This document shows positions 6,180-11,728 of a stretch of DNA of 11,728 bases, piece after piece. This stretch comes from Sulfurovum sp. GTDB taxonomy: Bacteria; Campylobacterota; Campylobacteria; Campylobacterales; Sulfurovaceae. A program made the translations under genes and the position numbers. Location: assembly GCA_030626265.1 (NCBI GenBank), contig DAOUPF010000008.1:1-11728 (forward strand), in the 5' to 3' direction. Positions within the stretch are counted from its first letter, which is position 1. Each line of letters starts with the position of its first letter. The notes beneath the pieces were generated by a model, which worked only from the letters and a program-made list of their open reading frames with translations, ran no database searches and had not been told where the DNA came from.

Positions 6180-7058
6180 ATGGCATCAGGATTTTTTGCA
6201 CTATTTGATGATATAGCTATGCTTATGGATGATGCAGCAGCTATGAGCAAAGTGGCTACTCAAAAGACAGCAGGTATATTGGGTGATGATTTGGCAGTGA
6301 GTGCTGACAAGGCATCAGGATTTTCAGCCTCTAGGGAGCTACCAGTTCTATGGGCTATAAGCAAAGGCTCGTTTATCAACAAGCTAATTATTTTGCCTTT
6401 TGCATTTTTGCTTTCTGCCTTTGCTCCTTGGATTATCATACCTATCTTGATGTTAGGAGGTGTATACCTAGCATATGAGGGAGCAGAGAAGATCTATGAG
6501 TATTTTGTACCTCATACAAATGAGCAGATAGATACTACACCAGAAGTTCTCTCTGCAGAGGAGATACTAGCTGTAGAGAAAAAGAAAGTAAAATCAGCGA
6601 TACTTACAGACTTCATCCTCTCAGTTGAGATAGTTATCATCGCTCTAAGTACGGTATCTGATCAGACCTTACCTATACAGGTCATTGTAGTCTCTTTTGT
6701 GGCTATGCTGGCTACTGTTGGAGTGTATGGTATCGTAGCATTGATAGTGAGGATGGATGATTTTGGATTCAAACTCATAGATATAGCACAGGAGAATGGC
6801 AAAGAGGGTTTGAAAAAAATAGGACTATTTCTCGTATCTGCACTACCAAAGGTGATAAAGTCATTAACAGTCATAGGTACTATAGCTATGCTCCTAGTCG
6901 CAGGAGGTATCTATGTGCACAATGTAAATCAGCTACATGAAATACTACATGCCGTACCTAGTCTCTTGGGTGAGTTATTGGTAGGGCTAGTTATAGGGGC
7001 GATTGCTGTAGTGGTGATGAAGTTGCTTGATGGTATAAAGGGCATGGTTAGAGGCTAG
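6180..7058 (+). CDS. DUF808 (YedI) family membrane protein
   Basis: A 292-residue protein matching the DUF808/YedI family from its first residues: MASGFFALFDDIAMLMDDAA, then KTAGILGDDLAVSADKASGF and an ELPVLWAISKGSFINKLIILP segment leading into the first membrane helices (about 63-105). A charged cytoplasmic stretch (EKIYEYFVPHTNE...EEILAVEKKKVKSAI) is followed by three or four more hydrophobic segments (about 145-165, 167-187, 228-245, 262-282). The family is widespread in proteobacteria; a transport role has been suggested but no function is established. AGGAG at 6170-6174 supports the ATG. The gene lies 39 bp after the MATE gene and converges on the psiE-like gene. Confidence 0.9.
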   Translation: MASGFFALFDDIAMLMDDAAAMSKVATQKTAGILGDDLAVSADKASGFSASRELPVLWAISKGSFINKLIILPFAFLLSAFAPWIIIPILMLGGVYLAYEGAEKIYEYFVPHTNEQIDTTPEVLSAEEILAVEKKKVKSAILTDFILSVEIVIIALSTVSDQTLPIQVIVVSFVAMLATVGVYGIVALIVRMDDFGFKLIDIAQENGKEGLKKIGLFLVSALPKVIKSLTVIGTIAMLLVAGGIYVHNVNQLHEILHAVPSLLGELLVGLVIGAIAVVVMKLLDGIKGMVRG

Positions 7059-7092
7059 AGCCTCCGACTCAGATGAGTCGCAAATAAGGCTC
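7058..7092. terminator. possible hairpin between convergent genes
   Basis: An inner 6-bp stem CGACTC/GAGTCG (7065-7070 with 7075-7080, loop AGAT) sits within an outer GAGCC/GGCTC pair (7058-7062 with 7088-7092). It lies between the stop of the DUF808 gene and the convergent psiE-like gene. There is no long T run directly after it on either strand, so it may be only a weak or Rho-assisted terminator. Confidence 0.3.
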
Positions 7093-7099
7093 AAGACTT

Positions 7100-7507
7100 T
7101 TAAGGTTTTTGATTATACAGTTTTCTATCAGCTATATATCGTAACAAAAATAGAAATACCAAAACACCTGAAAATATCATGATGTGAAAGTTTACAGAGC
7201 TTGAAAAAACCATAGCAAATGAGCTAAAGTCCTCTTTGTTTACTTTGACAACATTTACTATAAACTCACGCAGAGTCAAGATGATAAATGCATCTATAAG
7301 CAGAGTGATTTTAATCCTTTGTTCTCGTATAAAGTTACTAACAGCCCTGACAATCTCAAGGAATATAATAAAATACAACATATGTATGATAAACTCCAAT
7401 ACATTACCTGTGAGAGATGCTACAGCAAATAGTATAACAGCAATTATAATCTCCCAGTAAAATTTGTCTTTAAAAAATTTACTTATTTTTTCTTGATCAA
7501 TACTCAT
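7100..7507 (-). CDS. PsiE family (phosphate-starvation-inducible) membrane protein
   Basis: A 135-residue protein with four predicted membrane helices (about 17-34, 37-56, 66-84, 106-123). It carries the PsiE family core NFIREQRIKITLLIDAFIIL followed by TLREFIVNVV, where the R-x-x-R-I...D-A-x-I-x-L-T-L-R-E pattern is diagnostic. The biochemical role of PsiE is unknown; in E. coli it responds to phosphate starvation and carbon state. The start is ATG at 7507-7505, preceded by a purine-rich AAAGAGA. A perfect Fur-like palindrome lies about 67-79 bp upstream of the start, so iron, rather than or as well as phosphate, may control it here. It lies downstream of miaA on the same strand but is separated by 106 bp with its own promoter signals. 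Confidence 0.88.
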   Translation of the reverse strand: MSIDQEKISKFFKDKFYWEIIIAVILFAVASLTGNVLEFIIHMLYFIIFLEIVRAVSNFIREQRIKITLLIDAFIILTLREFIVNVVKVNKEDFSSFAMVFSSSVNFHIMIFSGVLVFLFLLRYIADRKLYNQKP

Positions 7508-7550
7508 ATATTTCTCTTTCTTTTTCTATAATTTGGTTTTAATTAATCGA

Positions 7551-7559
7551 AATATAGCA
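7551..7559 (-). promoter_or_regulatory. candidate extended -10 of the psiE-like gene
   Basis: On the minus strand the bases read TGCTATATT, an extended -10 (TGnTATAAT-like), placing transcription start roughly 37 bp before the ATG. A -35 element 17 bp upstream would fall on 7574-7579, inside the Fur-like palindrome. The region is AT-rich, so chance matches are common. Confidence 0.4.
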
Positions 7560-7573
7560 TTTTAAACTTAAAG

Positions 7574-7586
7574 GATAATTATTATC
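7574..7586. promoter_or_regulatory. Fur-box-like palindrome
   Basis: The 13 bases GATAATTATTATC form a perfect 6-1-6 inverted repeat identical to the core of the 15-bp Fur consensus TGATAATnATTATCA. Only the two outermost positions differ (A and G instead of T and A). It covers the expected -35 region of the psiE-like gene, the position where Fur with Fe(II) would block RNA polymerase. The miaA stop is 28 bp to the right, so the only transcription start it can control is that of the psiE-like gene. Confidence 0.6.
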
Positions 7587-7613
7587 GTTAAAAATATATA
7601 TTTAGAGGTTCCC

Positions 7614-8510
7614 TTAGCGAAGTTTTAGTCTTAGTTCATCTACTGTTCCTAGAATAGTACTATCAAACTGAGAGTTATTGAAGGTGGCTTGTCGCTTGGC
7701 TAGTCTGGCAGTATTGGTGGTAATTTTTTCTATAAGTAGATCTCTGTCATATATGCCATCTAGGAAATCTAGAGTCTCCTTGATACCTATAGATTTCATG
7801 CAGTTAGGGGTTCTAGTGTATCGTCTCTCTAGATATGTAACTTCATCTATGAGCCCATCTTTTATCATGAGCTTTGTACGCAAGGAGATTCTCTCTCTAA
7901 GTTTGGCTCTGTCTATATCTATCTGATATATAGGGATTTGCTCATTTATGGTAGGCAGTGGAGGGTTTTCATCAAAGTACTTTGTAGGTGATATGGAGGT
8001 CTCTAGATATATATTCATAGCTTTTTCTATACGGTAGTTATCATTTGAGTCTATATGGCTCATGTATTTGGGATCTATAGCTTTGAGCATGTCATAACTT
8101 TTTGGTAAGTTAGCTAGATACTCTTTTGTCTTCTCTTTTATCTTATTGGAGATAGTGGGTAGATCACTTATGCCATCGATGAGCATCTTGAGATAGAAGC
8201 TAGTGCCTCCTACTATGATGAGGTTTTTATTGTCAGCTTTCGCTTTATTGTAAGCTTCTTTGTAAAGCTTGATATAGGTTGTCACATCAAACTGTTGATT
8301 GGGATATAGCACATCTATACCAAAATGTACTATGCCCTCACGCTCTTCTATACTAGGCTTAGCGGAGGCTATGTCAATCTCTTTGTAAATTGACAGAGAG
8401 TCTAGTGAGAGTATGTATGCATCTAGATTTTTGGCCGCAGATATAGACAGTGCTGTTTTACCTGATGCCGTAGAACCGATGATTGCAAATTGTTTTATAG
8501 ATGATTTCAT
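7614..8510 (-). CDS. miaA: tRNA dimethylallyltransferase MiaA
   Basis: Transfers a dimethylallyl group to N6 of A37 in tRNAs that read codons beginning with U. This is the first step of ms2i6A synthesis, which steadies codon reading. What is seen (298 residues): P-loop G12-STASGK-T19, then DSLSIYKEIDIASAKPS (the family's DS-x-x-x-Y-x-x-x-D-I-x-(T/S)-AKP catalytic and substrate block). Further on are HFGIDVLYPNQQFDV, IIVGGTSFYLKMLIDG, and the C-terminal SIGIKETLDFLDG with TARLAKRQATFN, equivalent to the tRNA-binding (T-R-x-x-A-K-R-Q-x-T-W/F) segment. Length and motif order are normal. The serine-rich DSLSIY version is, to my knowledge, typical of Campylobacterota. It is divergently transcribed from pssA across a 73-bp spacer. 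Confidence 0.95.
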   Translation of the reverse strand: MKSSIKQFAIIGSTASGKTALSISAAKNLDAYILSLDSLSIYKEIDIASAKPSIEEREGIVHFGIDVLYPNQQFDVTTYIKLYKEAYNKAKADNKNLIIVGGTSFYLKMLIDGISDLPTISNKIKEKTKEYLANLPKSYDMLKAIDPKYMSHIDSNDNYRIEKAMNIYLETSISPTKYFDENPPLPTINEQIPIYQIDIDRAKLRERISLRTKLMIKDGLIDEVTYLERRYTRTPNCMKSIGIKETLDFLDGIYDRDLLIEKITTNTARLAKRQATFNNSQFDSTILGTVDELRLKLR

Positions 8511-8583
8511 AGTCGTATGATATCAAATTCACGATATATAAGTGTTAAGAGGGTAAAATAATACAACTAATACTAGGAATATC
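8511..8583. promoter_or_regulatory. divergent promoter region miaA / pssA
   Basis: A 73-bp AT-rich spacer between two divergent genes must hold both promoters. For pssA a -10-like TAAAAT lies at 8554-8559 and the ribosome site AGGA at 8575-8578. For miaA several TATA-like hexamers are present with none clearly best. No convincing -35 boxes are seen, which is common for sigma-70 promoters in this group. Confidence 0.35.
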
Positions 8584-9135
8584 ATGGATTTATTTAACAA
8601 GGACGACAGACTAAATATCGCCAATCTCATAACTTTCGCCAATATAGCATGTGGTGTCATAGCACTATATTTTATCTCCAAAGGTGACTATTTTACAGCT
8701 ATCATACTGGCATGGTTTGCAGGTGCATTTGATATAGCAGATGGCAAAGTAGCACGCAAGTATAATCTCTCTACTGAGTTTGGAGTTCAGTTAGATAGTT
8801 TTGCTGACTTCCTATCATTTGTCATCATGCCATCTTTTTTACTATTTTATGCGATGGAGAAGACTAGTGTATTTCAAGAGATAGTCATAGGTATAGTATT
8901 TATAGTCTATATCATCTGTGGGCTTAGAAGACTAGTGGAGTTCAACCTCAAAGTAGATGCTGGAGAGGTGGCAAAATTCTTTGAGGGTGTACCTACACCA
9001 CTGGGAGCGATTTTGCTATGGATACTTTATCTGATATATAGTTATGGGGTTATCACAAGTCCATATTTGATTACTATTTTAGTAGCTGTGATTGCATGGA
9101 CACTCAACAGTAAACTCAGAATCCCACACCCATAG
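8584..9135 (+). CDS. pssA: CDP-diacylglycerol--serine O-phosphatidyltransferase
   Basis: Membrane enzyme that makes phosphatidylserine, the precursor of phosphatidylethanolamine, from CDP-diacylglycerol and L-serine. The 183-residue protein carries the complete CDP-alcohol phosphotransferase motif D-x2-DG-x2-AR-x8-G-x3-D-x3-D at residues 50-75 (D50, D53, G54, A57, R58, G67, D71, D75), which binds the metal ions and CDP. After it come CGLRRLVEFNL and FEGVPTPLGA, the equivalents of the PssA-type R-x-x-x-F-N and F-x-G-(L/V)-P-x-P segments that separate it from PgsA. About six hydrophobic helices are visible. It is shorter than some PssA proteins (about 240 residues) but ends in order. AGGA at 8575-8578 supports the ATG. 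It begins a plus-strand series with mqnP and a uracil-DNA glycosylase gene. Confidence 0.92.
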   Translation: MDLFNKDDRLNIANLITFANIACGVIALYFISKGDYFTAIILAWFAGAFDIADGKVARKYNLSTEFGVQLDSFADFLSFVIMPSFLLFYAMEKTSVFQEIVIGIVFIVYIICGLRRLVEFNLKVDAGEVAKFFEGVPTPLGAILLWILYLIYSYGVITSPYLITILVAVIAWTLNSKLRIPHP

Positions 9136-9138
9136 TCA

Positions 9139-9166
9139 ATAAATAGTGAGTAATGAATAGTGAATA
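9139..9166 (+). repeat. short 7-bp tandem repeat over the mqnP start
   Basis: Four consecutive heptamers, ATAAATA, GTGAGTA, ATGAATA and GTGAATA, fill the space between the pssA stop and the mqnP start; the last contains the GTG start codon. They resemble the short tandemly repeated heptamers of (A/G)TGA(A/G)TA type known from several bacterial intergenic regions. The array is short and imperfect. Confidence 0.55.
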
Positions 9167-10020
9167 ATTTCAAGAAAAGATTATCTGATTTCTCAGAACT
9201 GGTGATGTTCAAGCACTCGATATTCTCCTTACCATTTATATTTATAGCTATGCTAGTAGCGGCTGATGGTTGGTTTGGCTGGAAGTTACTTTTTTTAGGC
9301 ACACTAGCAGCAGTGAGTGCTAGAAACTTTGCTATGGGTGTAAACCGTTATCTAGATAGAGATGTTGACGTACTAAACCCTCGCACCAAAAATAGACCAT
9401 CAGTAGATGGCAGAGTGAACAATACTCAGATGTTGATATTTATCATTGTAAACGCTATTATCTTTATAGGGGTTGCATACTTTATCAATCCTTTGGCACT
9501 GAAGTTATCTATCCCTATACTATTAGTATTGGGGGCATATACGGTATTTAAACGCTTCTCTGCCGCTGCACACCTGATACTAGGAGTCAGCCTAGGACTG
9601 GCACCCATCGCAGGAGTAGTTGCAGTGCTAGGAGATATCACTGCATGGTCACTATATCTGGCATTTGGAGTGATGTTTTGGGTGGCTGGATTTGATCTGC
9701 TCTACTCTCTACAGGATATGGAATTTGATAAAGCCAATGGCTTACATTCTATCCCCTCCAAGTTTGGAGCAGTAAAGACCATGCTGTTTGCTAAGGTATT
9801 TCATATATTTACTATCTCACTTTGGATTCTTTTTGTCTGGTCTGCTGGGCTAGGTATCTGGGCATGGATAGCAGTCATCGCTAGTGCAGTGATGCTAGTA
9901 TATGAACACTATCTTGTAGGCAAAGACTTTACAAAGATTGACAAGGCGTTCTTTACAGTCAATGGCTATCTCGGGTTTATGTTTATCATACTCATCATCA
10001 TAGATATAGCTGGTGCATGA
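9160..10020 (+). CDS. mqnP: UbiA-type prenyltransferase, probably menaquinone biosynthesis MqnP
   Basis: Integral membrane prenyltransferase that attaches a polyprenyl chain to an aromatic acid. The 286-residue protein has the first Asp-rich motif N62-RYL-D66-RDV-D70 followed by NPRTKNRP, and the second as D186-MEF-D190 in YSLQDMEFDKANGLHSIPSKFG, with 8-9 hydrophobic helices. Campylobacterota generally make menaquinone by the futalosine route, where MqnP takes the 1,4-dihydroxy-6-naphthoate substrate; that and the context favour MqnP over UbiA, but sequence alone cannot prove the substrate. A TGA at 9154-9156 closes the frame upstream, so GTG at 9160 is the earliest start. No strong Shine-Dalgarno is visible, and the start lies in a heptamer repeat. 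ATG at residue 16 would remove only the charged amphipathic N-terminus and is less likely. The stop nearly touches the glycosylase gene. Confidence 0.88.
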   Translation: MNNFKKRLSDFSELVMFKHSIFSLPFIFIAMLVAADGWFGWKLLFLGTLAAVSARNFAMGVNRYLDRDVDVLNPRTKNRPSVDGRVNNTQMLIFIIVNAIIFIGVAYFINPLALKLSIPILLVLGAYTVFKRFSAAAHLILGVSLGLAPIAGVVAVLGDITAWSLYLAFGVMFWVAGFDLLYSLQDMEFDKANGLHSIPSKFGAVKTMLFAKVFHIFTISLWILFVWSAGLGIWAWIAVIASAVMLVYEHYLVGKDFTKIDKAFFTVNGYLGFMFIILIIIDIAGA

Positions 10021-10021
10021 T

Positions 10022-10735
10022 ATGTTGTCAAATGTAGATAATAGTTGGCATGAGTCACTAGAGAGGGCACTTGGAGCACTGAGTGTAGAGTATAGAGATT
10101 TTTTAGAGTCATCTGCAGAGTATATCCCTAGCAGGGATAAGTTTCTGAGTGCTTTTAGCTCACTTCCTAAAGATCAAGTAAAGTACATACTATTTGGACA
10201 AGACCCATACCCTAGAGTCCAAAGTGCTATCGGGTATGCATTTATAGATGGTGCAGTAGAGGGTCTGTTTTCTGACAATGGTCTCAGTAAACCTGTCAAC
10301 CGGGCAACAAGTCTTAGAAACTTTATGAAGATGGCACTAGTAGCTGATGGTAAATTGAGTGATACAGATACATCACAGCCAGCTATCGCCTCACTAGACA
10401 AAGATGATATAATAGATACTATGACGGAGCTACGAATAAATTTTGAAAAGAGTGGGGTATTGTTACTCAATACAGCTTTAGTATTTACAGATAAAAAAGA
10501 GTCAAAGCGACATGTAAAAGCATGGAAAGGTTTTGTGGAAACACTACTAAGTGAGATGATAAAGCAACAGCCAAGATTGATACTGTTTGGGGTTCATGCC
10601 AAAGAGCTACTAAAGCTCTCAGGTATAGAGCAGTTTGAGGCTATCAGTATGGAGCACCCATACAACCACACATTTATATCCAATCCAGATGCACATGATC
10701 TGTTTGGTCCTATGAAATTATTAAAAAGGAGTTAA
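10022..10735 (+). CDS. ung: uracil-DNA glycosylase (family 1-like, divergent)
   Basis: Base-excision repair enzyme that removes uracil from DNA. Numbered from ATG 10022 (237 residues): the water-activating motif is G-Q-D61-P-Y-P (UNG: GQDPYH), followed by AIGYAF where UNG has the uracil-stacking Phe. The SGVLLLNTAL strand holds the uracil-reading Asn (N150), then W-K-x-F and ILFGVHAKEL. The last motif, normally HPSPLS, is HPYNHT here (His212 kept, DNA-intercalating Leu loop changed). Chemistry therefore looks preserved, but DNA pinching and base flipping may differ. The frame can also start at GTG 10013, overlapping mqnP by 8 bp; ATG 10022 leaves a 1-bp gap and I prefer it, although neither has a good ribosome site. 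It is probably cotranscribed with pssA-mqnP. Confidence 0.85.
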   Translation: MLSNVDNSWHESLERALGALSVEYRDFLESSAEYIPSRDKFLSAFSSLPKDQVKYILFGQDPYPRVQSAIGYAFIDGAVEGLFSDNGLSKPVNRATSLRNFMKMALVADGKLSDTDTSQPAIASLDKDDIIDTMTELRINFEKSGVLLLNTALVFTDKKESKRHVKAWKGFVETLLSEMIKQQPRLILFGVHAKELLKLSGIEQFEAISMEHPYNHTFISNPDAHDLFGPMKLLKRS

Positions 10736-10737
10736 AA

Positions 10738-10965
10738 ATGCAAGAAGAACAAAAAGAAACATTTACTATAGAGGAGCTTACAGAGGAGAAAGCTAGACTA
10801 CTAGCAGAGTTCAAAGCTCATGGTGAAAACCTAGAGTATGCAGATGATGACTATGAAGAGGGCATTATAATAGAAGATAGAGATAAGCTAGCCATACGCA
10901 TCAAAGCACTAGGCAAAAAAAATCAGAGAGATGGAAGTAGAAGAAGCATAAATTATAAGCTTTGA
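10738..10965 (+). CDS. small charged hypothetical protein
   Basis: A 75-residue protein of no family I recognise. It is soluble and highly charged: an acidic N-terminal helix region (EEQKETFTIEELTEEKARLL), an acidic patch with EYADDDYEEGIIIEDRDK at about 33-50, and a basic tail (KKNQRDGSRRSINYKL). No Cys, signal peptide or membrane segment is present. It is convincing as a gene because AAGGAG (10726-10731, inside the last codons of the glycosylase gene) sits six bases before the ATG, and it starts two bases after the upstream stop. It is therefore probably translated together with the glycosylase. A regulatory or binding role is possible, but nothing in the sequence shows it. Confidence 0.75.
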   Translation: MQEEQKETFTIEELTEEKARLLAEFKAHGENLEYADDDYEEGIIIEDRDKLAIRIKALGKKNQRDGSRRSINYKL

Positions 10966-10982
10966 GGTGTGCTTAAGCCTCT

Positions 10983-10994
10983 TTGCGATAAAAT
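10983..10994 (+). promoter_or_regulatory. candidate tRNA-Arg promoter (-10 region)
   Basis: TTTGCGATAAAAT, with TAAAAT as -10 (10989-10994), lies about 37 bp before the mature tRNA 5' end. A weak GAGG/CCTC hairpin (10964-10981) after the upstream gene could end that operon. No -35 box is evident. Confidence 0.35.
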
Positions 10995-11030
10995 GCCGTT
11001 CTTAAATACCGCTACTTACACACAAAATGT

Positions 11031-11107
11031 GCACTCATGGCTCAGCTGGATAGAGCATCGGTTTGCGGTACCGAAGGTCACAGGTTCGAATCCTGTTGGG
11101 TGTACCA
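11031..11107 (+). tRNA. tRNA-Arg, anticodon GCG
   Basis: A complete 77-nt cloverleaf including the encoded CCA. Acceptor stem GCACTCA/TGGGTGT (7 pairs, two G-U), D stem GCTC/GAGC with a GG-containing loop, anticodon stem TCGGT/ACCGA with loop TTGCGGT, 5-nt variable loop AGGTC, T stem ACAGG/CCTGT with loop TTCGAAT, discriminator A, then CCA. The anticodon at positions 34-36 is GCG, which reads CGC and CGU arginine codons. Many bacteria use ACG (modified to ICG by TadA) for this box, so the genomic GCG version is of note. The 3' end is followed by an AT-rich spacer, and tRNA 3' ends are usual targets of tyrosine integrases. Confidence 0.95.
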
Positions 11108-11176
11108 CCTTTAACCCCCTTATTTACTTACTTTCAAGACTTTTCAAAGAAATTATTTTTTTAAAAAATCTAAAAA

Positions 11177-11198
11177 GTGATACCTATGTGATACCTTT
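11177..11198 (+). repeat. tandem GTGATACC repeat, 11-bp period
   Basis: Two direct units, GTGATACCTAT and GTGATACCTTT, begin exactly 11 bp apart, about one helical turn. They lie 70 bp downstream of the tRNA 3' end in an otherwise AT-rich spacer. Such pairs can be arm-type sites for an integrase or an operator for a dimeric protein, but no integrase gene is in the window. The remainder of the 176-bp spacer (11108-11283) holds only A and T runs, with no convincing terminator or gene. Confidence 0.45.
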
Positions 11199-11283
11199 TT
11201 GTTTTTACTAAAATATTTGGATAACTGCTTAAAAACTTTTTTCAGTAAATTTATATAATTGCTAACTTTCGTAACACAAAATA

Positions 11284-11728
11284 CTAGAATTTTTTTATTA
11301 GTTCATCATGAGCATTACTAACATTCTGAAAAATAATTGTGTGTTTCTTTCTTTTTTCTTCATCTGTAAAAACTAAGTCAGGATGATAAATTTTTCGTAA
11401 CCTCTTTTTAGCCTTTTCAATCTCACTTTTAGTAGCACCTTCTTTTAATTGCAATACTTCATAATTATTTGAAGATTCCCACCATTCATGAGTCTTTTGT
11501 TTTTCTTGTTTAGGTGGTTTTTGATACTGTTTTTGTCTTTGTTGCTTCTTGTTTTGTTCTTCTTTAAACTTTCTAGATTTTCTTTCATACTCTGCTTTAT
11601 TTTGACCATAGGTTTGATTTTCTTGTTTGGCTTTGAAGAAGCCTAAAAAATCTCTACCAACATCAAAAAGCCAAACAAAAGGTCTCACTAAAACTAAAAT
11701 CAATTCTAGTATATTACTGTAAACAGAA
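11284..11728 (-). CDS. membrane-anchored J-domain protein, 5'-partial
   Basis: The frame stays open to the right edge (reading SVYSNILELILVLVRPFVWL before it becomes more polar), with no ATG. The gene therefore most likely starts beyond the window; a TTG at 11703-11701 is possible but has no ribosome site. Counting from that TTG (139 residues): a hydrophobic, probably membrane-associated N-terminus (to about 23), then a Lys/Gln/Glu-rich linker (24-75, KKQQRQKQYQKPPKQEKQK). A C-terminal J domain follows (about 80-139) with NNYEVLQLKEGATKSEIEKA, the essential HPD at 107-109 and a last helix FQNVSNAHDELIK. J domains stimulate the ATPase of DnaK-type chaperones; lacking the G/F and zinc domains of DnaJ, this is a specialised (type III) partner recruiting DnaK to a membrane or local client. 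The client is unknown. Low G+C and position after a tRNA hint at accessory DNA. Confidence 0.85.
   Translation of the reverse strand, partial: SVYSNILELILVLVRPFVWLFDVGRDFLGFFKAKQENQTYGQNKAEYERKSRKFKEEQNKKQQRQKQYQKPPKQEKQKTHEWWESSNNYEVLQLKEGATKSEIEKAKKRLRKIYHPDLVFTDEEKRKKHTIIFQNVSNAHDELIKKF

Noticed and set aside
7236..7460. Plus-strand frame opposite the psiE-like gene
   Set aside because: The minus-strand product matches PsiE over its full length; the plus frame has no recognisable features.
6152..7611. Inverted 10-bp match GAACCTCTAA (6152-6161) and TTAGAGGTTC (7602-7611)
   Set aside because: A 10-bp match is expected by chance many times in a window of this size, and its flanks do not extend it.
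9042..9302. Minus-strand frame opposite the pssA/mqnP junction
   Set aside because: It overlaps two well-supported genes; its FTIHYSLFIDYG segment is just the translated heptamer repeat.
10969..11211. An 80-codon plus-strand frame across the tRNA region
   Set aside because: It reads straight through the complete tRNA-Arg, starts without a ribosome site, and its composition is that of the tRNA and AT runs.
1..11728. CRISPR array, insertion sequence or transposase
   Set aside because: No regularly spaced repeats, terminal inverted repeats or transposase motifs were found on either strand.

Overview
The window looks like chromosome from a member of the Campylobacterota (Sulfurovum/Sulfurimonas-like). 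This is an inference from the low G+C, the A/T-ending codons, an MqnP-type UbiA prenyltransferase (futalosine menaquinone route), a MiaA carrying the DSLSIYKEIDIASAKPS signature, and short AAGGA ribosome sites. No rRNA or marker gene is present to prove it.

Layout. (1) 1-935: the 3' part of an O6-methylguanine-DNA methyltransferase gene, then two small proteins of dimeric alpha/beta-barrel type (an ABM-family protein and a DUF1330 protein). (2) About 975-4834: a tightly packed, one-strand accessory cassette. It holds a 3' gene relic, a RhuM-Fic protein that appears to have lost about 100 internal residues, a DUF1016/YhcG PDDEXK nuclease, a duplicated tail of the fic gene, a very AT-rich KAP-type P-loop NTPase, and a 45-codon N-terminal relic of HipA. 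All parts belong to families common in defence islands and restriction-modification loci, and the junctions show that it was assembled by recombination. (3) 4851-7058: a MATE transporter, whose upstream region was rewritten by the cassette, and a DUF808/YedI membrane protein. (4) 7100-8510, minus strand: a PsiE-family membrane protein with a perfect 6-1-6 Fur-like palindrome in its promoter region, and miaA. (5) 8584-10965, plus strand: pssA (phosphatidylserine synthase), mqnP, a divergent uracil-DNA glycosylase and a small charged protein, forming a probable operon. (6) 11031-11728: tRNA-Arg with anticodon GCG, an AT-rich spacer with two direct GTGATACC repeats one helical turn apart, and a J-domain protein reading in from the right edge. 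This last part could be the start of a tRNA-associated island.

The housekeeping genes (DNA repair, tRNA modification, phospholipid and quinone synthesis) are ordinary for this group. The unusual content is the cassette in region 2: three effector-like genes and three relics whose stops, starts and ribosome sites interlock. A 106-bp direct repeat brackets the nuclease gene, so recombination between the copies would remove that gene and leave an intact, in-frame fic-KAP arrangement. No stretch longer than about 180 bases lacks a gene, gene relic or RNA.
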